A DNA stretch of 24,408 nt from Flavobacterium sp. (lineage in GTDB: Bacteria; Bacteroidota; Bacteroidia; Flavobacteriales; Flavobacteriaceae): contig JALRGZ010000140.1 of assembly GCA_023253295.1 (NCBI GenBank), positions 1 to 24,408 on the forward strand, written 5' to 3'. Both the position numbers and the translations under genes were made by a program. Positions 1 to 7,636 of this stretch are shown here, piece by piece (position 1 is the first letter of the stretch; every line of letters starts with the position of its first letter). Below the pieces are notes generated by a model. It saw only the letters and a list, made by a program, of their open reading frames with translations. It searched no databases and was not told the DNA's origin.

Positions 1-91
1 TGTATGGAAGGAATCTATTAAACTCGCTAAAATACAACATGGACTAAATCCTAACTCTTTCATGAAACTTGATTCAAAACAACGAAATTAG
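1..91 (+). CDS. C-terminal fragment of an unrecognised protein
   Basis: A reading frame is open from position 2 to the TAG at 89-91 and gives 29 residues ending in LDSKQRN. The other plus frame starting at position 1 stops within six codons. A strong terminator hairpin begins 32 bases after the stop, as expected at the end of a transcription unit. The fragment is too short to assign a family and I do not recognise it. It is moderately basic and has no hydrophobic segment. The 5' part lies outside the window, so whether this is a real gene rests only on the open frame and the terminator behind it. Confidence 0.5.
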   Translation, partial: VWKESIKLAKIQHGLNPNSFMKLDSKQRN

Positions 92-122
92 AAATTAAAG
101 AATTTCAATTTCCAATACATAC

Positions 123-162
123 AAAATCCCATTTGCTACACTATTTGCAAATGGGATTTTTT
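123..162. terminator. Bidirectional intrinsic terminator
   Basis: The arms AAAATCCCATTTGC (123-136) and GCAAATGGGATTTT (147-160) form a perfect 14-bp stem around a 10-base loop. The plus strand continues into a run of T (157-162). The A run at the left base of the stem gives a T run on the minus strand. The hairpin sits between the end of the plus-strand fragment (stop at 91) and the end of the minus-strand permease (stop at 209), so it can serve both convergent transcripts. Confidence 0.85.
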
Positions 163-208
163 ATACCTTCAAAAACACTAAAAATAAATAACAAATTCTA
201 CATAAAAA

Positions 209-1459
209 CTACATCCCCGTTCTAATAGCTTCAACAGGATCTAATCCAGAAGCTGAAATAGCTGGTAAAATTCCAGATATCAAACCTATAACTCCTGCTA
301 ATCCCGTCCCTAAAACTATATTTCCCATACTGAGGACAAATTCAAAATCCAAAGCTTTAGTTAATCCAAACGCAATCCCCCATACCATAAGCAAACCTAT
401 TAAACCTCCAATTACGGAAAGAATGATTGCTTCGAACAAAAACTGAAAAAGAATAAAACGATTTTTAGCCCCCAATGACTTTTGTATCCCTATTAAATGA
501 GTTCGCTCTTTTACCGAAACAAACATAATATTAGCAATTCCAAAACCTCCTACCAAGAGTGAAAACCCACTAATTACCCAGCCCCCTAATTTCATACTAC
601 CTATAATACCATCAATCAAATCTGTAAAACCGGAAAACACATTAATAAAAAAATTGTCAATCTCTCCTGCTTTTATTCCACGATAAGTTCTTAATTTTTG
701 CGAAATTTCAGCCTTATAAGCTTCCATATCTACCCCATCGACCGGTTTAAAAATGATCACATTAGTCAAAGAAGTATTGTTATCACCAAAGGTTTGTCGC
801 ACAAAATTAACAGGAATAAAAGCCGCCGTATCATTACTGTTTCCAAAAACCCCAGCACCTAATTTCTTTAGAACACCTATTACCCTAAAACGCTGTCCGT
901 ACAGCCTAACCTCCTTACCTAAAGGTTCAACATCATCAAAAAGATTAGTAGCAATATCATTCCCCAACACTATAACTTTCGCACCGGAATTCGACTCGGA
1001 TTCATTATAAAACCTTCCTTTTTTAAAATCCAACCCTTGAATATCTATAAATTCATGCGAAACCGGAACAATATTAACATCACTTACTATCTTAGAATCG
1101 TATTTAATATTTTCTGATTTGGTAAAAATTTGATACCCTAATTCTGCTGTATTAGTCATAGCTCCTTTCAAATAAATATACTCATCGTACTTTACATTAG
1201 GAAATTGCTCCCTCTTCCAACTAGGAATATCACTTGGTCCAAAAGAAAATTTCATCAAATAAATAGTATTCTTATCAAGACCACTTAAATCACTAGTAAT
1301 TTTTCTATCCAAGGAATCCACAGCCGCCAAGACAGCAATAATTGAAAAGATACCAATCGTTACCCCAAGTAGGGAAAGCAAGGTACGTAATTTGTTATTT
1401 CGCAGCGCATTGATTGCAAAAGCAAAACTCTCTTTCAATAACCGAAGATATAGTAACAT
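209..1459 (-). CDS. ABC transporter permease, MacB/FtsX type
   Basis: This 416-residue inner-membrane protein has the layout of MacB/LolC-like permeases. A first membrane helix lies at about residues 22-46 (LLSLLGVTIGIFSIIAVL). A large extracytoplasmic MacB_PCD domain spans about 50-280. Three C-terminal FtsX helices follow at about 290-410, including the GGFGIANIMFVSVKERT segment and the closing LDPVEAIRTGM typical of the family. Such permeases work by mechanotransmission with a separate cytoplasmic ATPase, in efflux or lipoprotein and envelope stress functions. No ATPase gene lies nearby, so the partner must be encoded elsewhere and the substrate cannot be inferred. It is transcribed divergently from purH and ends at a shared terminator. 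The start is the first ATG before the N-terminal helix; no Shine-Dalgarno sequence is evident. Confidence 0.9.
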   Translation of the reverse strand: MLLYLRLLKESFAFAINALRNNKLRTLLSLLGVTIGIFSIIAVLAAVDSLDRKITSDLSGLDKNTIYLMKFSFGPSDIPSWKREQFPNVKYDEYIYLKGAMTNTAELGYQIFTKSENIKYDSKIVSDVNIVPVSHEFIDIQGLDFKKGRFYNESESNSGAKVIVLGNDIATNLFDDVEPLGKEVRLYGQRFRVIGVLKKLGAGVFGNSNDTAAFIPVNFVRQTFGDNNTSLTNVIIFKPVDGVDMEAYKAEISQKLRTYRGIKAGEIDNFFINVFSGFTDLIDGIIGSMKLGGWVISGFSLLVGGFGIANIMFVSVKERTHLIGIQKSLGAKNRFILFQFLFEAIILSVIGGLIGLLMVWGIAFGLTKALDFEFVLSMGNIVLGTGLAGVIGLISGILPAISASGLDPVEAIRTGM

Positions 1460-1624
1460 AAAAAATCTATTTTTAATATGGTAAAATTCTGTAAATAATA
1501 TTCAAAAACCTAATATAAAATTCTTTTAACACAATAAAACACAGTGATTTCAATATGATTTAAAAAAAATGAAACAATTGAAAATTATCTTATTTTTTGA
1601 TAGCAAATTTTAACATTAAAAAAC

Positions 1625-1632
1625 TATTTTTG
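1625..1632 (+). promoter_or_regulatory. Putative -7 promoter element of purH
   Basis: TATTTTTG matches the Bacteroidota -7 consensus TAnnTTTG and ends 22 bases before the purH ATG, which implies a short leader. A TTTG at 1596-1599 could be the -33 element, but its 25-base spacing is wider than the usual 19-20 or so. It lies in the 195-bp spacer (1460-1654) between the divergent permease and purH. That spacer is very AT-rich and shows no clear hairpin or operator. No equally good element was found for the permease on the minus strand. Confidence 0.5.
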
Positions 1633-1654
1633 CACTTTATAATTAAATCTATTC

Positions 1655-3181
1655 ATGAGCACATCTAAAACAATTCAATCTGCATTAATTTCGGTTTTTT
1701 CGAAAGAAGGTCTTGAGCCTATTGTTAAATTATTACACAGTCAAAATGTTACCCTTTATTCTACTGGAGGAACTGAGGAATTTATCAAAAATTTAGGCAT
1801 ACCTGTAGTTGCTGTTGAAGACATTACTGCTTTTCCTGAAATTTTAGGTGGACGTGTAAAAACACTACATCCAAAAATTTTCGGAGGAATTTTGAACCGT
1901 CAGGACAATGAGAGCGATGTTCAACAAATGAAGGAATTCAACATCCCTCAGATTGACTTAGTAATTGTAGATTTATATCCATTTGAAAAAACGGTAGCTT
2001 CAGGAGCTAGCGAACAAGATATTATCGAAAAAATTGATATCGGTGGAATTTCATTGATTCGTGCCGCAGCTAAAAATTTCAAAGACACCGTTATTGTTCC
2101 ATCTATGAACGAATACGCTTTGTTCTTAGACATGATTACAAAACAAAACGGAGCAACAACTCTTGAAGACAGAAAATTATTAGCTACTAAAGCTTTCCAT
2201 GTATCTTCTCACTATGACGGAGCTATCTTTGGCTACTTTAATACTGATGAAACGATCTACAAAACAAGTATTGATAACGGACAAGTATTACGTTACGGAG
2301 AAAACCCACACCAAAAAGGATTTTTCTTTGGAGATTTTGATGCTATGTTCAAAAAATTACACGGAAAAGAATTATCATACAACAACTTATTAGATGTAGA
2401 TGCTGCAGTAAATTTAATTGGAGAATTCAAAACTGACGGACCGACATTCGCTATCTTAAAACACAACAATGCTTGTGGATTAGCTTCCAGAAGTACTATT
2501 TGCGAAGCGTATTTAGCAGCTTTAGCTTGTGATCCAACTTCAGCTTTTGGTGGAGTACTAATTTCAAACACTACAATTGACGTTGCTACTGCAAAAGAAA
2601 TCAACCAATTATTCTGCGAGGTTGTAATTGCTCCAGCTTATGACGATGAAGCTGTAACTATTTTACAAGAAAAGAAAAACAGAATTATTTTAGTTCAAAA
2701 TGATGTTGAATTACCTCAAAGACAAGTTCGTACTTGCTTAAACGGGCTTTTAATTCAAGACAGAAACAACATTACTGACAATAAAAACGATTTAACTACC
2801 GTTACCATTACAAGTCCAACAGAACAAGAAATCGAAGATTTGATTTTTGCATCTAAAATTTGTAAAAACACTAAATCTAACACAATCGTTTTTGCTAAAA
2901 ACGGAACTTTAATTTCATCAGGAACAGGACAAACCTCAAGAGTGGATGCTTTACAACAAGCAGTTGAAAAAGCAAAACATTTTGGTTTTGACTTAACAGG
3001 AGCTTCAATGGCAAGTGATGCTTTCTTCCCTTTCCCTGACTGTGTAGCTCTTGCAAAAGAAGCCGGAATTACAGCAGTTATTCAACCTGGAGGATCAATT
3101 AAAGACCAATTAAGCATTGACTATTGCAACGAAAATAATTTGGCAATGGTATTTACAGGAACACGTCATTTCAAACATTAA
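1655..3181 (+). CDS. purH: Bifunctional AICAR formyltransferase / IMP cyclohydrolase
   Basis: PurH performs the last two steps of purine synthesis: formylation of AICAR with 10-formyl-THF, then ring closure to IMP, in the cytosol. The N-terminal MGS-like cyclohydrolase domain (about 1-140) shows YSTGGTEEF, GGRVKTLHPKIFGGIL and DIGGISLIRAAAKN. The transferase domain (about 190-508) shows LRYGENPHQ, the catalytic Lys-His pair K269/H270 in LKHNNACG, DPTSAFGG, GTGQTSRVDA, ASDAFFPFPD and the closing VFTGTRHFKH. The length of 508 residues is within the usual 500-530. The KHNNACG motif differs mildly from the common KHxNPCG form. It is the first gene of the plus-strand run and lies 54 bp before mreB. 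That gap holds a separate promoter-like element, so co-transcription with mreB is possible but not required. Confidence 0.97.
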   Translation: MSTSKTIQSALISVFSKEGLEPIVKLLHSQNVTLYSTGGTEEFIKNLGIPVVAVEDITAFPEILGGRVKTLHPKIFGGILNRQDNESDVQQMKEFNIPQIDLVIVDLYPFEKTVASGASEQDIIEKIDIGGISLIRAAAKNFKDTVIVPSMNEYALFLDMITKQNGATTLEDRKLLATKAFHVSSHYDGAIFGYFNTDETIYKTSIDNGQVLRYGENPHQKGFFFGDFDAMFKKLHGKELSYNNLLDVDAAVNLIGEFKTDGPTFAILKHNNACGLASRSTICEAYLAALACDPTSAFGGVLISNTTIDVATAKEINQLFCEVVIAPAYDDEAVTILQEKKNRIILVQNDVELPQRQVRTCLNGLLIQDRNNITDNKNDLTTVTITSPTEQEIEDLIFASKICKNTKSNTIVFAKNGTLISSGTGQTSRVDALQQAVEKAKHFGFDLTGASMASDAFFPFPDCVALAKEAGITAVIQPGGSIKDQLSIDYCNENNLAMVFTGTRHFKH

Positions 3182-3187
3182 TTTGTT

Positions 3188-3195
3188 TAACTTTG
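3188..3195 (+). promoter_or_regulatory. Putative -7 promoter element of the mre operon
   Basis: TAACTTTG fits TAnnTTTG exactly and lies in the 54-bp purH-mreB gap, 40 bases before the mreB ATG. No TTTG or TTG lies at the proper -33 distance, which would fall in the purH 3' end. It is therefore a half-supported promoter that could start the elongasome operon independently of purH. Confidence 0.4.
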
Positions 3196-3235
3196 TACGC
3201 TCCTAATTTTTAACTTTTAAACCCCTAAAAATCGT

Positions 3236-4264
3236 ATGGGATTTTTTGATTTCATGACCGAGGATATCGCAATAGACCTTGGTACCGCCAACACACTAAT
3301 TATACACAATGATAAGGTTGTTATTGACAGTCCTTCTATAGTTGCCAGAGATAGAATTTCTGGAAAAATCATTGCTGTTGGTAAAGAAGCCAACTTGATG
3401 CAAGGTAAAACGCATGAAAACATAAAAACCATAAGGCCCTTAAAAGACGGTGTAATTGCTGATTTTGATGCTTCTGAAAAAATGATTAGTATGTTTATTA
3501 AAAGCATACCTGCATTAAAAAAGAAAATGTTTACTCCGGCTTTACGAATGGTGGTTTGCATTCCTTCAGGAATTACTGAAGTGGAAATGAGAGCCGTAAA
3601 AGAATCCTGTGAGCGTGTAAACGGAAAAGAAGTATATTTAATTCACGAGCCAATGGCAGCAGCAATTGGTATTGGAATTGATATCATGCAACCAAAAGGG
3701 AACATGATTGTAGATATCGGAGGTGGTACAACTGAAATTGCAGTAATTGCATTAGGCGGAATTGTATGTGATAAATCCGTAAAAATTGCAGGTGACGTTT
3801 TTACCAATGATATTGTTTATTATATGCGTACACAGCACAACTTATTTGTTGGAGAAAGTACAGCTGAAAAAATAAAAATACAAATTGGTGCAGCCATTGA
3901 AGACTTAGAAACTCCTCCGGAGGATATGTCAGTTCAAGGTAGAGACTTGTTAACCGGTAAACCAAAACAAGTTGATGTTTCTTACAGAGAAATCGCTAAA
4001 GCTTTAGACAAATCAATTCAACGAATTGAAGATGCTGTTATGGAAACTTTGTCTCAAACTCCTCCTGAATTAGCAGCCGACATCTACAACACAGGTATTT
4101 ACCTTGCAGGTGGAGGTTCTATGCTTAGAGGATTAGACAAACGTATTTCTCAAAAAACTGACTTACCTGTATATATTGCTGAAGATCCATTAAGAGCAGT
4201 TGTTAGGGGAACTGGAATGGCATTGAAAAACATTGGGAAATTTAAGAGCATCTTAATCAAATAA
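3236..4264 (+). CDS. mreB: Rod shape-determining protein MreB
   Basis: MreB is the bacterial actin homologue. It forms membrane-bound filaments that orient lateral cell-wall synthesis. At 342 residues it has the usual family length. The actin-fold nucleotide motifs are visible: phosphate-1 loop DLGTANTLI (residues 14-22), phosphate-2 loop VDIGGGTTEIAVI in the middle, and the adenosine motif LAGGGSMLRG near the C-terminus. The N-terminus MGFFDF is short and amphipathic, fitting direct membrane binding. It opens the cluster mreB-mreC-mreD-mrdA-rodA, all on one strand, so the proteins are likely made together. The 79-bp gap to mreC is the largest inside the cluster. Confidence 0.97.
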   Translation: MGFFDFMTEDIAIDLGTANTLIIHNDKVVIDSPSIVARDRISGKIIAVGKEANLMQGKTHENIKTIRPLKDGVIADFDASEKMISMFIKSIPALKKKMFTPALRMVVCIPSGITEVEMRAVKESCERVNGKEVYLIHEPMAAAIGIGIDIMQPKGNMIVDIGGGTTEIAVIALGGIVCDKSVKIAGDVFTNDIVYYMRTQHNLFVGESTAEKIKIQIGAAIEDLETPPEDMSVQGRDLLTGKPKQVDVSYREIAKALDKSIQRIEDAVMETLSQTPPELAADIYNTGIYLAGGGSMLRGLDKRISQKTDLPVYIAEDPLRAVVRGTGMALKNIGKFKSILIK

Positions 4265-4343
4265 TCTATTTCCAAGGTAATTGTATCTATGGATCAACAC
4301 ATATTTACGTTAGCGATTCTGAAATTAATAACCAAATAAGAGA

Positions 4344-5171
4344 ATGCAGCAAATATTTAATTTTATATTCAAAAACAGTACTAGATTACTGTTTTTGCTG
4401 TTATTAAGCATTTCACTTTCGCTTACGATACAGTCGCATTCTTTCCACAAAAGCAGAATCATTAGCTCCGCCAATTTTTTAACGGGTGGTGTTTACGAAG
4501 AAATAAACAACATCACTGAATATTTGAATCTAAAGACTGAAAATGATGCTTTAGCTCTTGAAAACGCAAGACTTAAAAGCATCCTTTTCAGCACTAAAGA
4601 CAGTGTAAACATAAAGAAACTGGAAAATCTAAAAGGAGTTGCTCCTGAAGATGTTTTAGTATCTAATGTAATACACAATACTTACAACACACACGAAAAC
4701 TTTTTAACCTTAAATTCAGGCTCTAAACAAGGTGTTAAACCCGATATGGGAGTAATAAACAGTTTAGGGATTGTGGGTATCATTGACAAAACTTCTCCAA
4801 ATTACTCTACCGTGGTAAGTATTTTAAATGTAAAATCACAAATCAATGCCAAAATTAAAAAGTCAAATCATTTTGGTTCATTAACTTGGAATGGAAAGAG
4901 CACCGGCTTTGTTCAGTTAATTGATGTTCCAAGACTTGCTAATATTAGAAAGGGTGATACCATTGTAACCGGAGGACAATCAGTAATCTTCCCGGAAAAT
5001 ATCAACATTGGTACTATCTATAAATATTACTACGAAGAAGAAACAAACTATTATGTTATAGATGTTAAATTGTTTAACGACATGACAAATCTAGGTCATG
5101 TATACATCATTAAAAGCAAAGACAGAGATGAAGTCAACAACCTAGAAAAAGAAAGTAAATCACATGAATAG
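4344..5171 (+). CDS. mreC: Rod shape-determining protein MreC
   Basis: MreC is a bitopic membrane protein that links MreB filaments to PBP2 and RodA in the periplasm and activates the synthase. The 275-residue protein has a basic N-terminus and one membrane helix at about 13-29 (LLFLLLLSISLSLTI). A predicted coiled coil follows at about 50-85, with repeated LKTENDALALENARLK-type heptads. The beta-rich MreC core covers about 95-260, including NSGSKQGVKPDMGVIN and GIVGIID. The C-terminal tail is charged (KDRDEVNNLEKES). Its stop overlaps the mreD start by 8 bases (ATGAATAG), a sign of translational coupling. Confidence 0.95.
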   Translation: MQQIFNFIFKNSTRLLFLLLLSISLSLTIQSHSFHKSRIISSANFLTGGVYEEINNITEYLNLKTENDALALENARLKSILFSTKDSVNIKKLENLKGVAPEDVLVSNVIHNTYNTHENFLTLNSGSKQGVKPDMGVINSLGIVGIIDKTSPNYSTVVSILNVKSQINAKIKKSNHFGSLTWNGKSTGFVQLIDVPRLANIRKGDTIVTGGQSVIFPENINIGTIYKYYYEEETNYYVIDVKLFNDMTNLGHVYIIKSKDRDEVNNLEKESKSHE

Positions 5172-5670
5172 CACTTTATTAGTAAACATTTTAAGGTTTA
5201 TTCTATTATTAGCTGTACAAGTTGGCATATTCAACAATATGACCTTTTCAGGCTACATAATGCCACTACCTTATATCCTATTCATTATCCTTTATCCGGT
5301 TAATTCCAATAGAGCAGCCTTATTACTAAGCAGCTTCTTTCTTGGACTCACCATGGATTTATTTTCTAATTCAGGTGGAACCCATGCTACAGCCTGTTTG
5401 ATTTTGGCTTATTACAGACCTTATATTTTTAAATTTGCGTTTGGTGTCAGCTATGAATACCAAACTATAAAATTAAATGAAGCATTAACTCCGGAGAGAT
5501 TTACTTTTATACTTCTAGCTGTGGTAATTCACCATTTTACCTTATTTATCTTAGAAGCTTTTCAAGTTAATTTCATCTTAGACATTTTACTCAGAACATT
5601 ATTGAGTACAGTATTTACTATTATCAGTTGTATTATCATAATATACCTTATTAAGCCAAACAAGCGATGA
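5164..5670 (+). CDS. mreD: Rod shape-determining protein MreD
   Basis: MreD is a small integral membrane partner of MreC in the elongasome. This 168-residue protein is almost wholly hydrophobic, with about five to six predicted helices separated by short charged loops. A DLFSNSGGTHA stretch follows the second or third helix; a similar short polar loop is common in the family. MreD is poorly conserved, so the call rests on size, hydrophobicity and position between mreC and mrdA. It overlaps mreC by 8 bases and mrdA by 4 bases (ATGA), which suggests translational coupling across the three genes. Confidence 0.9.
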   Translation: MNSTLLVNILRFILLLAVQVGIFNNMTFSGYIMPLPYILFIILYPVNSNRAALLLSSFFLGLTMDLFSNSGGTHATACLILAYYRPYIFKFAFGVSYEYQTIKLNEALTPERFTFILLAVVIHHFTLFILEAFQVNFILDILLRTLLSTVFTIISCIIIIYLIKPNKR

Positions 5671-7622
5671 GAAAACTCCTGCTGCCTTCTATCATTATTG
5701 TTGCAGCATCCTTGCTACTAATTCGGATTTTTTATTTGCAAATTATCAATGATACTTTCAAATTAAAATCGGAAAACAATGCTATTAAGATAAAATACGA
5801 ATATCCTGAAAGAGGTTATATCTACGATAGAAATGGAAAACTATTAGTTGCCAATCAACCATCTTATGACATCATGGTTATTCCTAGAGAAATAAAAAAT
5901 TTAGATACTGTAGAATTTTGCCAATTACTTGACATTAGTAAAGACGAATTTTTAAAAAAAATTGCTAAAGCTAAAATTTACAGCCCAAGACTTCCTTCAG
6001 TTTTTTTACCACAATTAAACAAAATGGAGTATGCCGCTTTTCAGGAAAAAATTAGAAAATTCGAAGGTTTTTATGTCCAAAAACGTTCGCTTCGTGATTA
6101 CGAAGTAGATTTTGGTGCCAATATATTTGGCTCTATCGTTCAGGTAAACGAAAGCATTATCAAAGAAAACACTTACTATAAAAGTGGAGACTTAATAGGA
6201 AAGCAAGGAGTTGAGCAATACTATGAAGACATTTTACGTGGAGTAAAAGGCGTTAAATACTTCTTGAAAGACAAATACAATCGTGAAATTGGCTCTTATA
6301 AAAACGGAAAATACGATACTATTGCTGTTCAAGGAGAAGACATCAATCTTACCATTGATGCCGAAATCCAACGTTATGGCGAACAATTAATGGTAAACAA
6401 AAGAGGAGGAATTGTAGCTATAGAACCTAAAACAGGCGAAATACTTGCTCTTGTAACTGCTCCATCATATGACCCTTCTATTTTAGTAGGCAGACAACGT
6501 TCCAAAAATTACACTTTACTGTATCATGATTCTATTGCAAAACCATTGTACGACAGAGGTCTTTTGGCAGAATACCCTCCTGGTTCACCTTTCAAAATTC
6601 TAACAGGTTTAGTTGCACTTCAGGAAGGAGCCATTAACGAACAAACTACTGTCTTTTGTCACCATGGTTTTAGCTATGCCAGAGGCAGGTTTATGGGATG
6701 TCACTGCCATGGAGGAGCGCTACAATTACACCGAGGAATCTACGAATCTTGTAACGCTTACTTTGGAACAGCCTACATGAGAACCATCAATAAATATGTT
6801 AGTCCTCCCTACGCTGTAGATGTATGGAGTAAACACGTAAAAAGTTTTGGTCTGGGGCAATTCATGGGATACGATTTACCTACAGGAAGAAAAGGAAATA
6901 TTCCGGATTCTAAAACCTACAAACGTATTTATCCTAATGGCGGTTGGCGAAGTACAGCAATTGTTTCAAATGCAATTGGTCAAGGAGAGGTTTTAATGAC
7001 TCCTATACAATTGGCTAACATGATGGCGACAGTTGCTAACGAAGGCTATTATTACACCCCTCATATCATCAAAAAGATTAAAGGAGGTAACATTGACCCT
7101 AAGTTCAAAGAAAAACATATAACCACTATCAATAAAGAATATTTCAAACCAATCATTAGTGGATTATTTGACGTTTATAATTTAGGAACTGCAAGAGGAG
7201 TTCGAGTGGAAGGCATTGATATTTGCGGTAAAACAGGAACAGCAGAAAACTTTGCTAAAATAGATGGAAAAAGAGTAAAACTACAAGATCACTCTATATT
7301 TGTTGCCTTTGCACCAAAAGACAATCCTAAAATTGCTATTGCAGTACTTGTAGAAAATGGAGGATACGGAGCCACTATTGCCGGTCCTATTGCCAGTTTA
7401 ATGATTGAAAAATATTTAAGAAAAAACATCACAAGAACTGATTTAGAAAAAAGAATGCTAGAAACCAGTCTTAGAGACCGTTATGCCATTTTAGGAGGAA
7501 TGAAAGAAGCCAGCAAAATTGAAACCACTCCAAAAAATTCTAACACTAAAGACACTATTCGAAAATACAACAACGTTAGCACTAAAACCACTAAAGACAC
7601 TACTACTAAAAAAACTAACTAA
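5667..7622 (+). CDS. mrdA: Penicillin-binding protein 2 (elongation transpeptidase)
   Basis: This class B PBP crosslinks peptidoglycan during lateral wall growth, in complex with RodA and MreC. The 651-residue protein has an N-terminal membrane anchor (about 5-26). The PBP dimer domain carries PERGYIYDRNGK (47-58). The transpeptidase domain (about 240-590) has all three active-site motifs: S307-P-F-K310, S361-C-N363 and K522-T-G524. Between the first two lies a dense Cys/His cluster (C331, H332, H333, C345, H346, C347, H348, H355), probably a metal site. The C-terminal 35 residues or so are low complexity, rich in Thr and Lys, with repeated TKDT units. It begins inside the mreD stop codon and is followed 14 bp later by rodA. 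Confidence 0.96.
   Translation: MRKLLLPSIIIVAASLLLIRIFYLQIINDTFKLKSENNAIKIKYEYPERGYIYDRNGKLLVANQPSYDIMVIPREIKNLDTVEFCQLLDISKDEFLKKIAKAKIYSPRLPSVFLPQLNKMEYAAFQEKIRKFEGFYVQKRSLRDYEVDFGANIFGSIVQVNESIIKENTYYKSGDLIGKQGVEQYYEDILRGVKGVKYFLKDKYNREIGSYKNGKYDTIAVQGEDINLTIDAEIQRYGEQLMVNKRGGIVAIEPKTGEILALVTAPSYDPSILVGRQRSKNYTLLYHDSIAKPLYDRGLLAEYPPGSPFKILTGLVALQEGAINEQTTVFCHHGFSYARGRFMGCHCHGGALQLHRGIYESCNAYFGTAYMRTINKYVSPPYAVDVWSKHVKSFGLGQFMGYDLPTGRKGNIPDSKTYKRIYPNGGWRSTAIVSNAIGQGEVLMTPIQLANMMATVANEGYYYTPHIIKKIKGGNIDPKFKEKHITTINKEYFKPIISGLFDVYNLGTARGVRVEGIDICGKTGTAENFAKIDGKRVKLQDHSIFVAFAPKDNPKIAIAVLVENGGYGATIAGPIASLMIEKYLRKNITRTDLEKRMLETSLRDRYAILGGMKEASKIETTPKNSNTKDTIRKYNNVSTKTTKDTTTKKTN
7543..7602 (+). 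repeat. Short direct repeat in the PBP2 3' end
   Basis: The 14-base word CACTAAAGACACTA occurs at 7544-7557 and again at 7589-7602, in the same frame, encoding TKDT each time. It lies in the Thr/Lys-rich C-terminal tail of PBP2. It is consistent with local slippage or duplication in a low-complexity tail rather than with a mobile or regulatory element. Confidence 0.6.
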
Positions 7623-7636
7623 GAGATTCTTTTCAA

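Noticed and set aside
2293..2604. 103-codon antisense frame within purH
   Set aside because: It is opposite conserved PurH motifs (the KHNNACG region) and has no recognisable domain.
4289..4339. A 16-codon frame (MDQHIFTLAILK...) between mreB and mreC that ends four bases before the mreC start
   Set aside because: It is too short, with no ribosome binding site or known counterpart. A leader peptide is possible but nothing in the sequence supports it beyond position.
5164..5670. mreC/mreD and mreD/mrdA overlaps as possible frameshifts
   Set aside because: Each protein is full length with its own start, so the 8- and 4-base overlaps are ordinary operon packing.
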